Made by a program: the position numbers and the translations under genes. 64,000 nucleotides of DNA from the NCBI RefSeq assembly GCF_004153165.1, contig NZ_SEMD01000013.1, forward strand, positions 21,759-85,758, read 5' to 3'. The notes under the pieces were generated by a model. It was not told where the DNA came from. It saw nothing but the letters and a program-made list of their open reading frames with translations, and searched no databases. The DNA is from Sporolactobacillus sp. THM7-4 (lineage in GTDB: Bacteria > Bacillota > Bacilli > Bacillales > Sporolactobacillaceae). This document shows positions 17,171 to 26,841 of the stretch, piece after piece (the first letter of the stretch is position 1; each line of letters starts with the position of its first letter).

Positions 17171-18298
17171 ATGACAAGAGGCGTCTATATTCATATTCCC
17201 TTCTGCGATCATATATGTTATTACTGCGACTTTAATAAATTTTTTATGAAGAATCAACCGGTTGAAGCATATCTTCATGCCCTTGAGCGGGAAATGGCTT
17301 ATTATGCAGGCAGGGGACCGGCGAAAACCATTTATATCGGCGGTGGAACGCCGACAGCCCTGAACGATCGGCAGTTTGAAAAGATGCTGAGATCTGTTCA
17401 TCGGTATTTCATGCATCCCGGTATCGAAGAATTTACCGTGGAAGCGAACCCTGAAAGCCTGACAGATGAAAAACTTTTATTGATGAAAGAGTTCGGAGTG
17501 ACCCGGCTAAGTGTAGGTGTCCAGTCTTTCGACGACAGGCTGCTTAAAACGATTGGACGTGCCCATAAAGCGTCCGAAGCCCGTCAATCAATCGAAAGAG
17601 CCCGGCAGATGGGCTTTGAAAATGTAACGCTCGACCTGATGTTTGCACTTCCCGGCCAGACAGAGCAATCGCTGCACGAAACACTCGAAGCCGCGCTCGA
17701 TTTGAATACGCCGCATATCTCAGTCTATTCTCTGCAAATTGAACCGAAGACGATTTTCTTTAATCGAATGAAAAATGGAAAACTTCGTCTTGCCGGAGAG
17801 GATATTGAGGCAGATATGTATGGCCAGATTATTTTTACTCTCGAGAAGCACGGTCTGTATCAATATGAAATCAGCAATTTTGCAAAGCCGGGATTTGAAG
17901 GCAGGCATAATTCGCTCTACTGGCAGAACGAGGAATACTACGGCATAGGGGCAGGAGCACATGGCTATGTCGACGGCAAAAGATATGTGAATGCCGGTCC
18001 CTTAAAAAAATATATTCAATCGGTCTGTGACAAAGGCTTCTCGGAAAAATCATCTCATAAAGTCACGAGACAGGAACAGATAGAAGAAGAAATGTTTCTC
18101 GGACTAAGACTGATGAAGGGGATCAGCAAGAAACGTTTTCAGGAAAAATTCAACCAATCGGTAGATAGTATTTATCGAAAACAGATTGATCAATTGAAAA
18201 CGGAAGGACTTTTGCATGAAGACGGGGACCGGGTTGCACTGACCAAAAAAGGAGTTTTTCTGGGGAATAATGTTTTTGAAGCCTTTTTGTGTTCATAA
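17171..18298 (+). CDS. hemW: HemW-type radical SAM haem chaperone
   Basis: 375 residues with the radical SAM cluster motif CX3CX2C in IPFCDHICYYCDFN, the GGGTPTAL and EANPE SAM-binding segments, and the HemN/HemW C-terminal domain. The cysteine spacing and lack of the N-terminal HemN extension point to HemW rather than coproporphyrinogen dehydrogenase. I chose ATG 17171 because AAGGGG lies about 9 bases before it; the frame is open from 17150. Directly follows lepA as in B. subtilis. Confidence 0.94.
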   Translation: MTRGVYIHIPFCDHICYYCDFNKFFMKNQPVEAYLHALEREMAYYAGRGPAKTIYIGGGTPTALNDRQFEKMLRSVHRYFMHPGIEEFTVEANPESLTDEKLLLMKEFGVTRLSVGVQSFDDRLLKTIGRAHKASEARQSIERARQMGFENVTLDLMFALPGQTEQSLHETLEAALDLNTPHISVYSLQIEPKTIFFNRMKNGKLRLAGEDIEADMYGQIIFTLEKHGLYQYEISNFAKPGFEGRHNSLYWQNEEYYGIGAGAHGYVDGKRYVNAGPLKKYIQSVCDKGFSEKSSHKVTRQEQIEEEMFLGLRLMKGISKKRFQEKFNQSVDSIYRKQIDQLKTEGLLHEDGDRVALTKKGVFLGNNVFEAFLCS

Positions 18299-18350
18299 AA
18301 AAGATGTGTTTTGAAACAATTTGAGTGACCATAAACAACCAGTAAAAAAT

Positions 18351-18379
18351 TTGACAAACAGCGTTTAAATTGATAAATT
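18351..18379 (+). promoter_or_regulatory. Sigma-A promoter of the hrcA-dnaK operon
   Basis: Perfect -35 TTGACA (18351-18356), 17-base spacer, -10 TAAATT (18374-18379). The CIRCE operator begins 12 bases after the -10 hexamer, around the expected transcription start. Confidence 0.85.
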
Positions 18380-18390
18380 TTAATGTAGAA

Positions 18391-18417
18391 TTAGCACTCG
18401 GTCAGAGAGAGTGCTAA
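18391..18417. promoter_or_regulatory. CIRCE operator (HrcA binding site)
   Basis: Perfect match to the consensus: TTAGCACTC, nine bases, GAGTGCTAA. Bound by HrcA to repress the hrcA-grpE-dnaK-dnaJ genes at normal temperature. It lies just before hrcA. Confidence 0.98.
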
Positions 18418-18431
18418 CAGGGGTGAGAATG

Positions 18432-19463
18432 ATGCTTACAGAACGCCAGTTGTTTTTGTTGCAGGTTCTTATTAATGATTATATTCTCTCTGCCGAGCCC
18501 GTGGGTTCCCGTTCCATAGCGAAACGCCAGGACGTTCATTACAGTCCGGCGACCATACGGAATGAACTCGCGGATTTGGAGGAGATGGGCTATCTGGAAA
18601 AGACTCACCTGTCTTCAGGTCGGGTCCCTTCAGAAAAAGGGTATCGTTTCTATGTTGATCATCTGCTTTCTCCGGCCATACTGACTGATGAAGAGATGCA
18701 GAACATTCGCCAGGCTTACCGCCAGAAGTTTGCGGAAAATGAAAAATTAATTCGGATTACGGCGGAACTACTCTCTGAATTCACCAACTATACAGCAATC
18801 ATGCTTGGTCCGGAACTGCTTGAAACGAGGTTGAAGCATATTCAGCTTGTCAAGCTTTCCGATCATAAGGGTGTGATGATCATTGTCACCGATACAGGGC
18901 ATGTTGAAAATCGTGTCGTTGCATTCCCGGACCGCATTAATACCGGCGATATCGAAAAGATGGTTAATGTATTGAACGATAAGCTGAAAATGGTACCTTT
19001 GTATCAGTTGCAGGCCCGGATTCAGAAAGAAGTGAAAGAGGAGCTCCGACAGAATGTCAGCGACTATGAACAGGTGATGTCTCTTTTAACCGAGAGCCTG
19101 ACGATTGATGATCCAGAACAGATTTTCTTCAGTGGAAAAAGCAACATGCTCGCACAGCCTGAATTTCAGGATGTCGATAAGATTATTCCGCTGTTAAAGG
19201 TTTTTGAGGGAAAGGAAATTGTTCACGAATTAATGAGCATACCTCCGAAGGGGCTTCATATCCGAATCGGTCGTGAGAACAAACTGCTCGGGATAAAGGA
19301 TTGCAGCCTGATTACGACCTCCTATTCGATCGACGGTGAGCATATGGGAACTGTCGCGGTTATTGGTCCGAAACGCATGACTTATCCCCGTGTAGTCACA
19401 CTGATTGATATTCTGTCGCGTATTCTGTCAAAAAGCTTAAGCGAAAAAGAAAGCAAGAAATAA
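18432..19463 (+). CDS. hrcA: Heat-inducible transcription repressor HrcA
   Basis: 343 residues: N-terminal winged helix (QDVHYSPATIRNELADLEEMGYLEKTHLSSGRVPSEKGY) and the C-terminal GAF-like dimerisation domain. Binds CIRCE and is kept active by GroEL. The frame is open from within CIRCE (18411), but AGGGG and family N-termini (MLTERQ) support ATG 18432. Confidence 0.97.
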   Translation: MLTERQLFLLQVLINDYILSAEPVGSRSIAKRQDVHYSPATIRNELADLEEMGYLEKTHLSSGRVPSEKGYRFYVDHLLSPAILTDEEMQNIRQAYRQKFAENEKLIRITAELLSEFTNYTAIMLGPELLETRLKHIQLVKLSDHKGVMIIVTDTGHVENRVVAFPDRINTGDIEKMVNVLNDKLKMVPLYQLQARIQKEVKEELRQNVSDYEQVMSLLTESLTIDDPEQIFFSGKSNMLAQPEFQDVDKIIPLLKVFEGKEIVHELMSIPPKGLHIRIGRENKLLGIKDCSLITTSYSIDGEHMGTVAVIGPKRMTYPRVVTLIDILSRILSKSLSEKESKK

Positions 19464-19493
19464 GAAAAGGGTTGTATTTTAGGAGGTGAGCCT

Positions 19494-20132
19494 ATGGCAA
19501 AGCAAGCCAATGAAGAAAAAAAAGACGAAAAAAGTGTAACAGACAATGATCAGGTTCAATTGGAAGAAGAGAAAGTGACCAAACCGTCCGAACCGAAGTC
19601 TGAACAAGAAGCAAACGATACACCATCCGATCAGGCCGGGCCTCAGGACGGAGGTAAGACGGATGAGAGACTTGAACAACAGGCGGCTGAGATAGAGGCT
19701 CTTAAGAAGGAAAAGAATGATCTGAACAATCGCTGGCTGCGCGCTCAGGCTGATTTTGAGAATTACAAAAAACGGGTAAACAAGGAAAAGGCTGAAGCGA
19801 GAAAATACCGCGCTCAGGATCTCGCAGTGGACATGCTGGAAATACTCGATAACTTCAAAAGAGCTCTCGCAGTCAAAACGGAATCTGAAGATGGAAAGGC
19901 ACTTAAAAAAGGTATGGAAATGGTGCTGAACAGCCTGGAGTCCGCGCTCAAAAAAGAAGGTGTTGAGGAAATCGATGCTCAGGGAAAACCATTCGATCCG
20001 CATAAGCATCAGGCGGTCATGCAGGAAAAAAGTGAAGAATATGATTCAGGGACAGTCATTCAGGTGCTTCAGGCCGGGTATATGCTGAACGGGCGGGTAA
20101 TCCGGCCGGCCATGGTTAAAGTGAGTTCCTGA
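19494..20132 (+). CDS. grpE: Nucleotide exchange factor GrpE
   Basis: 212 residues: a long acidic, disordered N-terminus, a coiled coil (about 55-110, with LRAQADFENYKKRV), and the C-terminal beta domain (FDPHKHQAVMQ, GYMLNGRVIRPAMVKV). Releases ADP from DnaK. AGGAGG directly upstream of the ATG. Confidence 0.97.
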   Translation: MAKQANEEKKDEKSVTDNDQVQLEEEKVTKPSEPKSEQEANDTPSDQAGPQDGGKTDERLEQQAAEIEALKKEKNDLNNRWLRAQADFENYKKRVNKEKAEARKYRAQDLAVDMLEILDNFKRALAVKTESEDGKALKKGMEMVLNSLESALKKEGVEEIDAQGKPFDPHKHQAVMQEKSEEYDSGTVIQVLQAGYMLNGRVIRPAMVKVSS

Positions 20133-20262
20133 TATTCGGCTTTCAGCGTCATCATGAGCTGTTTGCTCTGGCACCCGGATAAAGTAAGAAACGAAGAAAT
20201 GGGTAACTGAAAAGGCTTGGTATTGCCAAGTTCTCTTTAAAATAAATGAGGAGGAAATGGAC

Positions 20263-22116
20263 ATGAGTAAAATTATTGGTATCGATTTAGGTACGACAAA
20301 CTCTTGCGTTGCAGTCATGGAAGGCGGAGAACCTGTCGTTATTCCGAATCCTGAAGGCGGACGAACGACTCCGTCGGCAGTTGCCTTTAAAAACGGCGAG
20401 CGCCAGGTCGGTGAAGTGGCGAAACGCCAGGCAATCACGAATCCGAACACGATTCTCTCGATTAAGCGCCATATGGGTACTGATTATAAAGTTGAAATTG
20501 AAGGTAAAAAGTATACACCGCAGGAAATTTCAGCGATTATTCTTCAGAAGCTGAAAGCAGACGCTGAAGCATATCTCGGGGAACCTGTTGAAAAGGCTGT
20601 TATTACCGTTCCCGCATATTTTAATGATGCCCAGCGCCAGGCAACAAAAGACGCCGGCAAAATCGCAGGGCTTGATGTTCAGAGAATTATTAACGAACCG
20701 ACGGCCGCATCTCTTGCTTACGGATTGGATAAAGGCGAAGATCAGACGATTCTTGTTTTTGACCTTGGCGGCGGTACATTTGATGTGTCTATTCTTGAAC
20801 TTGGCGACGGGATTTTTGAAGTAAAGGCAACGGCCGGAAATAACCATCTCGGCGGTGACGACTTTGACCAGAGAGTTATTGACTATCTGATCAGCGAATT
20901 TAAGAAAGATAACGGTATTGATCTTTCTAACGACAAAATGGCGCTGCAGCGTATGAAGGACGCAGCAGAAAAAGCAAAGAAAGAGTTATCTGGTGTTTCC
21001 CAGGCTCAAATTTCACTTCCGTTCATTACTGCTGATGCAAGCGGCCCGAAACACCTGGAAATGACTCTGACGCGTGCCAAGTTTGATGAACTGACAGCTG
21101 ATCTTGTTGAAAAGACAATGGGACCGGTTCGTCAGGCATTATCCGACGCCGATATGACAATGGATGATATCAATAAGATTATTCTTGTCGGCGGTTCCAC
21201 GCGAATTCCGGCTGTTCAGAACGCAATCAGGAATCTGACGGGAAAAGAACCGAGCAAGGGCGTAAACCCTGACGAAGTTGTTGCCGTAGGTGCAGCGATT
21301 CAGGGCGGTGTGCTCACAGGAGATGTCAAGGATGTCGTTCTGCTGGACGTTACCCCGTTGTCCCTTGGTATCGAAACCATGGGCGGCGTGTTCACAAAGC
21401 TGATTGAACGCAATACGACCATTCCGACCAGCAAATCCCAGGTGTTCTCGACGGCTGCGGACAACCAGACTGCTGTTGATATCCACGTCCTCCAGGGTGA
21501 ACGTCAGATGGCTGCCGATAACAAAACGCTCGGCCGTTTCCAGCTGACCGACATTCCGCCTGCTCCACGCGGTGTCCCGCAGATTGAAGTCACTTTTGAA
21601 ATCGACGCAAACGGAATTGTCAATGTCAAGGCGAAAGACAAGGGTACAAACAAGGAACAGTCGATTACGATCAAGTCATCATCCGGTCTGAGCGACGAAG
21701 AGATCGACAGAATGGTTAAAGATGCAGAAGCCAATGCCGACGCAGATAAGAAGCGCAGAGAAGAAGTCGATCTGAGAAACGAATCGGATCAGCTGATCTT
21801 CTCAACAGAAAAAACACTGAAGGACCTTGGCGATAAAGTTGACGCTTCGGAAAAGGCGAAAGCAAACGACGCAAAGGACAAACTGAAGAAAGCCCTTGAC
21901 GGAAAAGATATTGAAGCTATTAAGAAAGCTAAGGACGAATTGAATGAAGTCGTTCAGCAGCTTTCCGTCAAATTGTATCAGCAAGCCGCCCAGAATGCTC
22001 AAAATGCTCAGAGCACCGGTAATTCAGCCGGCAAGAGCAAAAATGACGACAATGTTGTGGACGCTGATTATGAAGAAGTCAAGGATGACGATAAGGATAA
22101 GAACAAAAAGAACTGA
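20263..22116 (+). CDS. dnaK: Chaperone DnaK (Hsp70)
   Basis: 617 residues: ATPase domain with [41 protein letters not shown] and [13 protein letters not shown]; substrate-binding domain from about 390; C-terminal helical lid ending in an acidic tail. It has the shorter ATPase subdomain typical of Gram-positive DnaK. Start ATG 20263 has AGGAGG at the right distance; ATG 20257 is too close. Confidence 0.98.
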   Translation: MSKIIGIDLGTTNSCVAVMEGGEPVVIPNPEGGRTTPSAVAFKNGERQVGEVAKRQAITNPNTILSIKRHMGTDYKVEIEGKKYTPQEISAIILQKLKADAEAYLGEPVEKAVITVPAYFNDAQRQATKDAGKIAGLDVQRIINEPTAASLAYGLDKGEDQTILVFDLGGGTFDVSILELGDGIFEVKATAGNNHLGGDDFDQRVIDYLISEFKKDNGIDLSNDKMALQRMKDAAEKAKKELSGVSQAQISLPFITADASGPKHLEMTLTRAKFDELTADLVEKTMGPVRQALSDADMTMDDINKIILVGGSTRIPAVQNAIRNLTGKEPSKGVNPDEVVAVGAAIQGGVLTGDVKDVVLLDVTPLSLGIETMGGVFTKLIERNTTIPTSKSQVFSTAADNQTAVDIHVLQGERQMAADNKTLGRFQLTDIPPAPRGVPQIEVTFEIDANGIVNVKAKDKGTNKEQSITIKSSSGLSDEEIDRMVKDAEANADADKKRREEVDLRNESDQLIFSTEKTLKDLGDKVDASEKAKANDAKDKLKKALDGKDIEAIKKAKDELNEVVQQLSVKLYQQAAQNAQNAQSTGNSAGKSKNDDNVVDADYEEVKDDDKDKNKKN

Positions 22117-22163
22117 AGGGCAATATAGTATTTAAGCAGTGACTGAATGGATGATTGCAGAGG

Positions 22164-22204
22164 AAAGTCGAAGTCAGGCTTGGGGTCTTGGCTTTGACTT
22201 TTTC
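22164..22204 (+). terminator. Possible partial terminator between dnaK and dnaJ
   Basis: AAAGTC pairs with GACTTT and, inside a 1x1 mismatch, AAGTCA pairs with TGGCTT, followed by five T. It could reduce read-through so that dnaJ is made at a lower level than dnaK. Confidence 0.55.
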
Positions 22205-22234
22205 TTGCTTAATGAGTTGTCATAATGGTATGAT
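22205..22234 (+). promoter_or_regulatory. Possible extended -10 promoter for dnaJ
   Basis: TTGCTT, an 18-base spacer and TGGTATGAT, an extended -10 form, lie between the hairpin and the dnaJ start. The -10 has one mismatch; tentative. Confidence 0.35.
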
Positions 22235-22268
22235 TTATTTTATGTGAAGTCATTTCGGGAGTGATTTG

Positions 22269-23417
22269 ATGAGCAAACGGGATTATTATGAAGTCCTTGG
22301 AGTAAGCAAGGATGCTTCGAAAGAAGAAATCAAGAAAGCTTTTCGACGCCTGGCGAGAAAGTACCATCCCGATGTCAATAAAAGTCCTGATGCAGAGGAA
22401 AAATTCAAGGAAGTCAAAGAGGCCTATGAGGTTCTGAGCAATCCGCAAAAGAAGGCGAACTACGATCAATATGGCCATGCCGATCCGAATGAGCAGGGCG
22501 GATTCGGTGGATTCGGCGGATTCGGCGGACAGGGATTCAGCAGTGCCGATTTCGGCGGATTTGGAGATATTTTTGATCAGATTTTCAATGGTGGAGCGAG
22601 AAGGCGCGATCCAAATGCACCAAGGCAGGGAGCCGATCTTCAATATGAAATGTCGATCACTTTTGAGGAAGCCGCTTTCGGCAAAACGACGGAGATTCGT
22701 ATCCCGAAAGAAGAAACCTGTCACACCTGCCATGGCACCGGAGCGAGGCCGGGCACGAAGCCGGAGACATGCTCGCACTGTCATGGGACCGGCCAGCTGA
22801 ATACGGAACAAAACACGCCTTTCGGACGCGTGGTTAATCGCCGCGTTTGCCATTATTGCCACGGAACGGGCAAGATCGTCAAAGATCCATGCCGTACATG
22901 TAACGGTCAGGGGAAAGTCAGGGTAAACAAGAAAATAGAAGTGAAAATTCCTGCAGGGATTGATGACGGCCAGCAGATCCGCCTGTCCGGACAGGGAGAA
23001 GCGGGAATAAACGGCGGTCCGGCAGGAGACCTCTATATTGTCTTTAATGTTAAACCGCATAAGATTTATCAGCGGTCAGGAGATAATGTGTTCGTAGAAG
23101 TGCCTCTGAGTTTTGCCCAGGTTGCACTTGGAGATGAAATTGAAGTTCCTACACTATATGGAAAAGTCAAGCTGAGAATCCCGGCCGGGACACAAACCGG
23201 AACCAAATTCCGGCTGAAGGGCAAAGGAATAAAAAATGTCAGAGGATACGGGCAAGGTGATGAACATGTAACCATTAAAGTGGTTACACCGAAACATCTG
23301 ACCGATGAAGAAAGAGCACTCTTTAAGAAACTGGCCCATTCAGGCGGCCATTCTATTCATCAGGACAGCGACAGCATCTTTGACAAAGTAAAGAAAAAGG
23401 TGTTTAAGACAGATTAA
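22269..23417 (+). CDS. dnaJ: Chaperone DnaJ (Hsp40)
   Basis: 382 residues: J domain with HPD ([11 protein letters not shown]), Gly/Phe-rich linker (about 76-105, four GGFGG-like repeats), a zinc domain with four CxxCxGxG-type repeats ([32 protein letters not shown]), and the C-terminal substrate domain. Stimulates DnaK ATPase. Start ATG 22269, with GGGAGTG upstream. Confidence 0.98.
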   Translation: MSKRDYYEVLGVSKDASKEEIKKAFRRLARKYHPDVNKSPDAEEKFKEVKEAYEVLSNPQKKANYDQYGHADPNEQGGFGGFGGFGGQGFSSADFGGFGDIFDQIFNGGARRRDPNAPRQGADLQYEMSITFEEAAFGKTTEIRIPKEETCHTCHGTGARPGTKPETCSHCHGTGQLNTEQNTPFGRVVNRRVCHYCHGTGKIVKDPCRTCNGQGKVRVNKKIEVKIPAGIDDGQQIRLSGQGEAGINGGPAGDLYIVFNVKPHKIYQRSGDNVFVEVPLSFAQVALGDEIEVPTLYGKVKLRIPAGTQTGTKFRLKGKGIKNVRGYGQGDEHVTIKVVTPKHLTDEERALFKKLAHSGGHSIHQDSDSIFDKVKKKVFKTD

Positions 23418-23453
23418 TGGTGCGATTTCTAATGAAATGGAGCTAAAAGCGCA

Positions 23454-24404
23454 ATGAAATGGTCGGAGATCTGTATCCATACAACCGAAGAAGCGATAGA
23501 TCCGATTACAAATATCCTTTATGAAGCGGGAGCCGGAGGTGTTGTTATTGAAGATTCAATGGATCTTCAGAAAGAGTGGCCCTCCGAACACGGGGAGATT
23601 TATTCCCTTGATCCGAAAGACTATCCGGCTGAGGGTGTCAACGTGAAAGCCTATCTGCCTGTTAACAGTTTTCTCGGGGAAACGGTTGAGGAGATTAAAC
23701 AATCGATTAACAATTTGCTCCTTTATGACATTGACTTAGGCGACAACCAACTTTCCTTCAGTGAACATAACGAAGAAGAGTGGTCGACAGCCTGGAAAAA
23801 GTATTATAAACCGGTTACGATTGGAAAACAGATCACGATCACTCCGACATGGGTAGACTACCGCTCCGATAAGAAAGACAGGCATGTAATTGAACTGGAT
23901 CCGGGAATGGCTTTCGGTACGGGTACACACCCGACCACGGTGCTTTGTATAGAAGCCCTTGAACGTTTTATGCCCCACGGAGCAAGCGTGCTTGACGTCG
24001 GAACAGGGACCGGTGTACTTGCGATCAGCGCAGCAAAGCTCGGCGCGGACCGGGTTCTGGCCGTTGACATCGATCAGGTTGCCGTCCAGTCTGCACAGCT
24101 GAATGTGAAGCTGAATAAAGTCCAGAATATTGTTCAGGTCAGGCAGAATAATCTCGTGGATAACATTGAACCCGGTTTTGATATGATTGTAGGCAATCTT
24201 CTTGCTGAAATCGTCGTCCGGCTTGCGGAAGAAGGAGCGGCGGCAGTGCTGAAACCGGGTGGACTTCTGATTGCTTCAGGAATCATCCAGACTAAAAAAA
24301 GCGAGGTTAAGGAAGCTCTTGCGGGGCACGGCTTCCAGGTAATCGATGAGCTGACGCGTAAGGACTGGGTTGCTTTAATCGCGAAAAAGCACAGAGGCGG
24401 ATAA
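23454..24404 (+). CDS. prmA: Ribosomal protein L11 methyltransferase
   Basis: 316 residues: N-terminal substrate-recognition domain, then a class I methyltransferase with SAM motif DVGTGTGVLAISAAKLGA and post-I DIDQVAV, and the NLLAEI catalytic-pocket segment. Trimethylates L11. Follows dnaJ as in B. subtilis (yqeT). Confidence 0.95.
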   Translation: MKWSEICIHTTEEAIDPITNILYEAGAGGVVIEDSMDLQKEWPSEHGEIYSLDPKDYPAEGVNVKAYLPVNSFLGETVEEIKQSINNLLLYDIDLGDNQLSFSEHNEEEWSTAWKKYYKPVTIGKQITITPTWVDYRSDKKDRHVIELDPGMAFGTGTHPTTVLCIEALERFMPHGASVLDVGTGTGVLAISAAKLGADRVLAVDIDQVAVQSAQLNVKLNKVQNIVQVRQNNLVDNIEPGFDMIVGNLLAEIVVRLAEEGAAAVLKPGGLLIASGIIQTKKSEVKEALAGHGFQVIDELTRKDWVALIAKKHRGG

Positions 24405-24546
24405 GCGATCCACTTGTTATAATACGTCTGTACCGTTTGAAATCAAAACGATGGATGGAATCATGATTTACCGGAGTTAAAGCGGCAGGAGCAGGAATGG
24501 CATACTGCTGCCTTCACGAACCGGTTCTGAAAAGGGAAGATAAGCG

Positions 24547-25305
24547 ATGCAGCAGTACTTTGTCCCCGCCAACCAGTTCAAGGCAACCGGCGTGGTAATT
24601 ACCGGTGACGACGCAAAGCATATTCAGCGGGTCATACGTATGGACATTTCAGATCCGCTGATTTGCGCGAACAACAAGGGCGACGCTTTTCTATGTCAGG
24701 TTGAAGCCTTTGAAAATCAATCTGTGCGGGCAAGGATTATTTCCCGGCTGGATTCGGATCCGGAATTGCCCATTCGGATAACGATCGCACAGGGTATACC
24801 AAAGGGAGACAAATTTGATACAATTGTCCAGAAGGGAACAGAATGCGGAGCGAAGGCGTTTATCCCTTTTCAGGCGGAACGGTCTGTATCCGTCTGGCAT
24901 GAAACGAAACTTGAAAAAAAGAGGACCCGCCTCCGGAAAATCGCGAAGGAAGCTGCCGAGCAGTCACACCGGTTGTTTATTCCAGATGTAGAGAAGCCGA
25001 TGACACTGGAACATTTGCTGAGTTACAGTCACTCATTTACATTTAAAGCCGTGGCTTATGAAGAAACAGCGAAGAATGGCCACCAGTCAGGTTTCCCATC
25101 TTTACTTCAGGTAATGAAAAAAGGGGACAGCCTGTTAGCCGTTATCGGTCCAGAGGGGGGTCTGTCCCCCCGTGAGGCTGAAAGGTTCAGGCAGTCCGGA
25201 TTTTTTTTATGCGGTCTCGGTCCACGGATTTTAAGAACTGAAACAGCTTCTCTTTACCTGCTTTCAGCTGCATCCTATCACTTTGAATTGTTAAGCAAGC
25301 GATAA
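24547..25305 (+). CDS. rsmE: 16S rRNA (uracil-1498-N3) methyltransferase
   Basis: 252 residues of the SPOUT family: N-terminal PUA-like domain (FKATGVVITGDDAKHIQRVIRM) and the C-terminal trefoil knot with IGPEGGLSPREAERF and LGPRILRTETA. Methylates U1498 in the ribosomal decoding region. B. subtilis counterpart is yqeU. Confidence 0.95.
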   Translation: MQQYFVPANQFKATGVVITGDDAKHIQRVIRMDISDPLICANNKGDAFLCQVEAFENQSVRARIISRLDSDPELPIRITIAQGIPKGDKFDTIVQKGTECGAKAFIPFQAERSVSVWHETKLEKKRTRLRKIAKEAAEQSHRLFIPDVEKPMTLEHLLSYSHSFTFKAVAYEETAKNGHQSGFPSLLQVMKKGDSLLAVIGPEGGLSPREAERFRQSGFFLCGLGPRILRTETASLYLLSAASYHFELLSKR

Positions 25306-25436
25306 CAGCCGTCATGTGTCTCAGACAGCCGCTGGAAATTTTTCAATTCTGGAACGGCTGGCGTGTATGATCGATGGAGAACGGACAGAGCAACTCAAAG
25401 CAAACACACATTACATAGCGAGGTGTATGGATAAAA

Positions 25437-26789
25437 ATGCCATCTGTTGCCTTTCACACGTTGGGATGTAAAGTCAATCATTATGAAACAGAAGCCATCT
25501 GGCAGCTGTTTAAAAACCAGGGTTATGATCGCAAAGATTTTGATAAATCTGCCGATGTATATGTCATTAATACCTGTACGGTAACGAATACCGGAGATCA
25601 GAAAAGCCGCCAGGTGATCCGCAGGGCCATTCGAAGCAATCCTGATGCGGTGATTTGTGTGACGGGCTGTTATGCCCAGACTTCTCCGGCGGAAGTCATG
25701 TCGATTCCTGGAGTAGATATTGTCGTTGGTACTCAGGACCGCAGCAAACTGACTGGATTTATCGATCAATACCGCCGGGAACGCGAGCCGATAAACGGGG
25801 TGAGCGACATTATGAAGGCGAAAGTCTACGAGGAACTGGATGTGCCTTCTTTTACCGACAGAACAAGGGCTTCACTGAAAATTCAGGAGGGATGCAATAA
25901 CTTCTGTACGTTTTGCATTATTCCCTGGGCGCGAGGTCTTCTTCGTTCGAGAAAACCAGAAAATGTGATTAAACAGGCACAGCAACTGGTAGACGCCGGG
26001 TATAAAGAAATTGTCCTGACCGGTATTCACACCGCAGGATATGGCGAAGATCTGGAAAATTACAACTTTGCCCGGTTGCTCCGTGATTTGGAAGAAAAAG
26101 TTGTTGGTCTGAAGAGACTGCGCATTTCGTCAATCGAAGCCAGCCAAATCACAGATGAAGTCGTAGACGTTGTCAACCGGTCGCACGTCATCGCAAGGCA
26201 CCTGCATATTCCTCTTCAATCAGGGTCGGACGGCGTTTTGAAAAGGATGCGGCGTAAATATACAACCGCCTTTTTTGAGGAGAAAATCGAGAGTCTGCGC
26301 AAAGCACTGCCGGATTTCGCACTGACTTCGGACGTTATTGTCGGATTTCCCGGTGAAACAGAAGAGGAATTTGAAGAAACATATCACTTTATCAGCAGAC
26401 TGAAATTTTCGGAACTGCACGTTTTTCCTTATTCACAGAGGACTGGAACCCCTGCCGCGCAAATGCCGGATCAGGTTCCTGATGATGTAAAGCACGAACG
26501 CGTCATGAGACTGATTGAGTTATCCGACAGGCTTTCGCAGGAGTATGCCCGCAAATATAAAGATCATGTGCTGGAAGTTATCCCGGAGGAACCGTTCAAC
26601 CACCACGAACCGGACGGTTGGTTCGTCGGGTTTACCGATAATTACCTCAAAGTAAAGTTTCACTATCCGTCTCATGATATTGTCGGCAAACTGGTAAGGG
26701 TCAAGCTGACTGAGACAGGCTACCCGATAAACGAGGGAAGGTTTGTCCGTATCGTTGACGAAGGCGAACAGCCAGCGGCGAATTTTTAA
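25437..26789 (+). CDS. mtaB: tRNA (N6-threonylcarbamoyladenosine-37) methylthiotransferase MtaB
   Basis: 450 residues: N-terminal methylthiotransferase domain with three auxiliary-cluster cysteines (TLGCKVN, INTCTVTN, VTGCYAQ), radical SAM motif CX3CX2C in EGCNNFCTFCI, and a C-terminal TRAM domain. Converts t6A37 to ms2t6A37 in ANN-decoding tRNAs. GAGGTG about 11 bases before ATG 25437. Last gene of the hrcA operon. Confidence 0.95.
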   Translation: MPSVAFHTLGCKVNHYETEAIWQLFKNQGYDRKDFDKSADVYVINTCTVTNTGDQKSRQVIRRAIRSNPDAVICVTGCYAQTSPAEVMSIPGVDIVVGTQDRSKLTGFIDQYRREREPINGVSDIMKAKVYEELDVPSFTDRTRASLKIQEGCNNFCTFCIIPWARGLLRSRKPENVIKQAQQLVDAGYKEIVLTGIHTAGYGEDLENYNFARLLRDLEEKVVGLKRLRISSIEASQITDEVVDVVNRSHVIARHLHIPLQSGSDGVLKRMRRKYTTAFFEEKIESLRKALPDFALTSDVIVGFPGETEEEFEETYHFISRLKFSELHVFPYSQRTGTPAAQMPDQVPDDVKHERVMRLIELSDRLSQEYARKYKDHVLEVIPEEPFNHHEPDGWFVGFTDNYLKVKFHYPSHDIVGKLVRVKLTETGYPINEGRFVRIVDEGEQPAANF

Positions 26790-26827
26790 AAAAATCTATC
26801 TAAAGGAAGGAATGGTTAGATTTTTAC
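26790..26827. terminator. Bidirectional terminator between mtaB and the Na/Pi transporter
   Basis: AAAAATCTA and TAGATTTTT form a nine-base perfect stem between two convergent genes. Confidence 0.75.
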
Positions 26828-26841
26828 TTGAATCAGACCGG

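Noticed and set aside
18411-18431. GTG 18411 as start of hrcA
   Set aside because: It falls within the CIRCE operator; ATG 18432 matches family starts and has AGGGG at the right distance.
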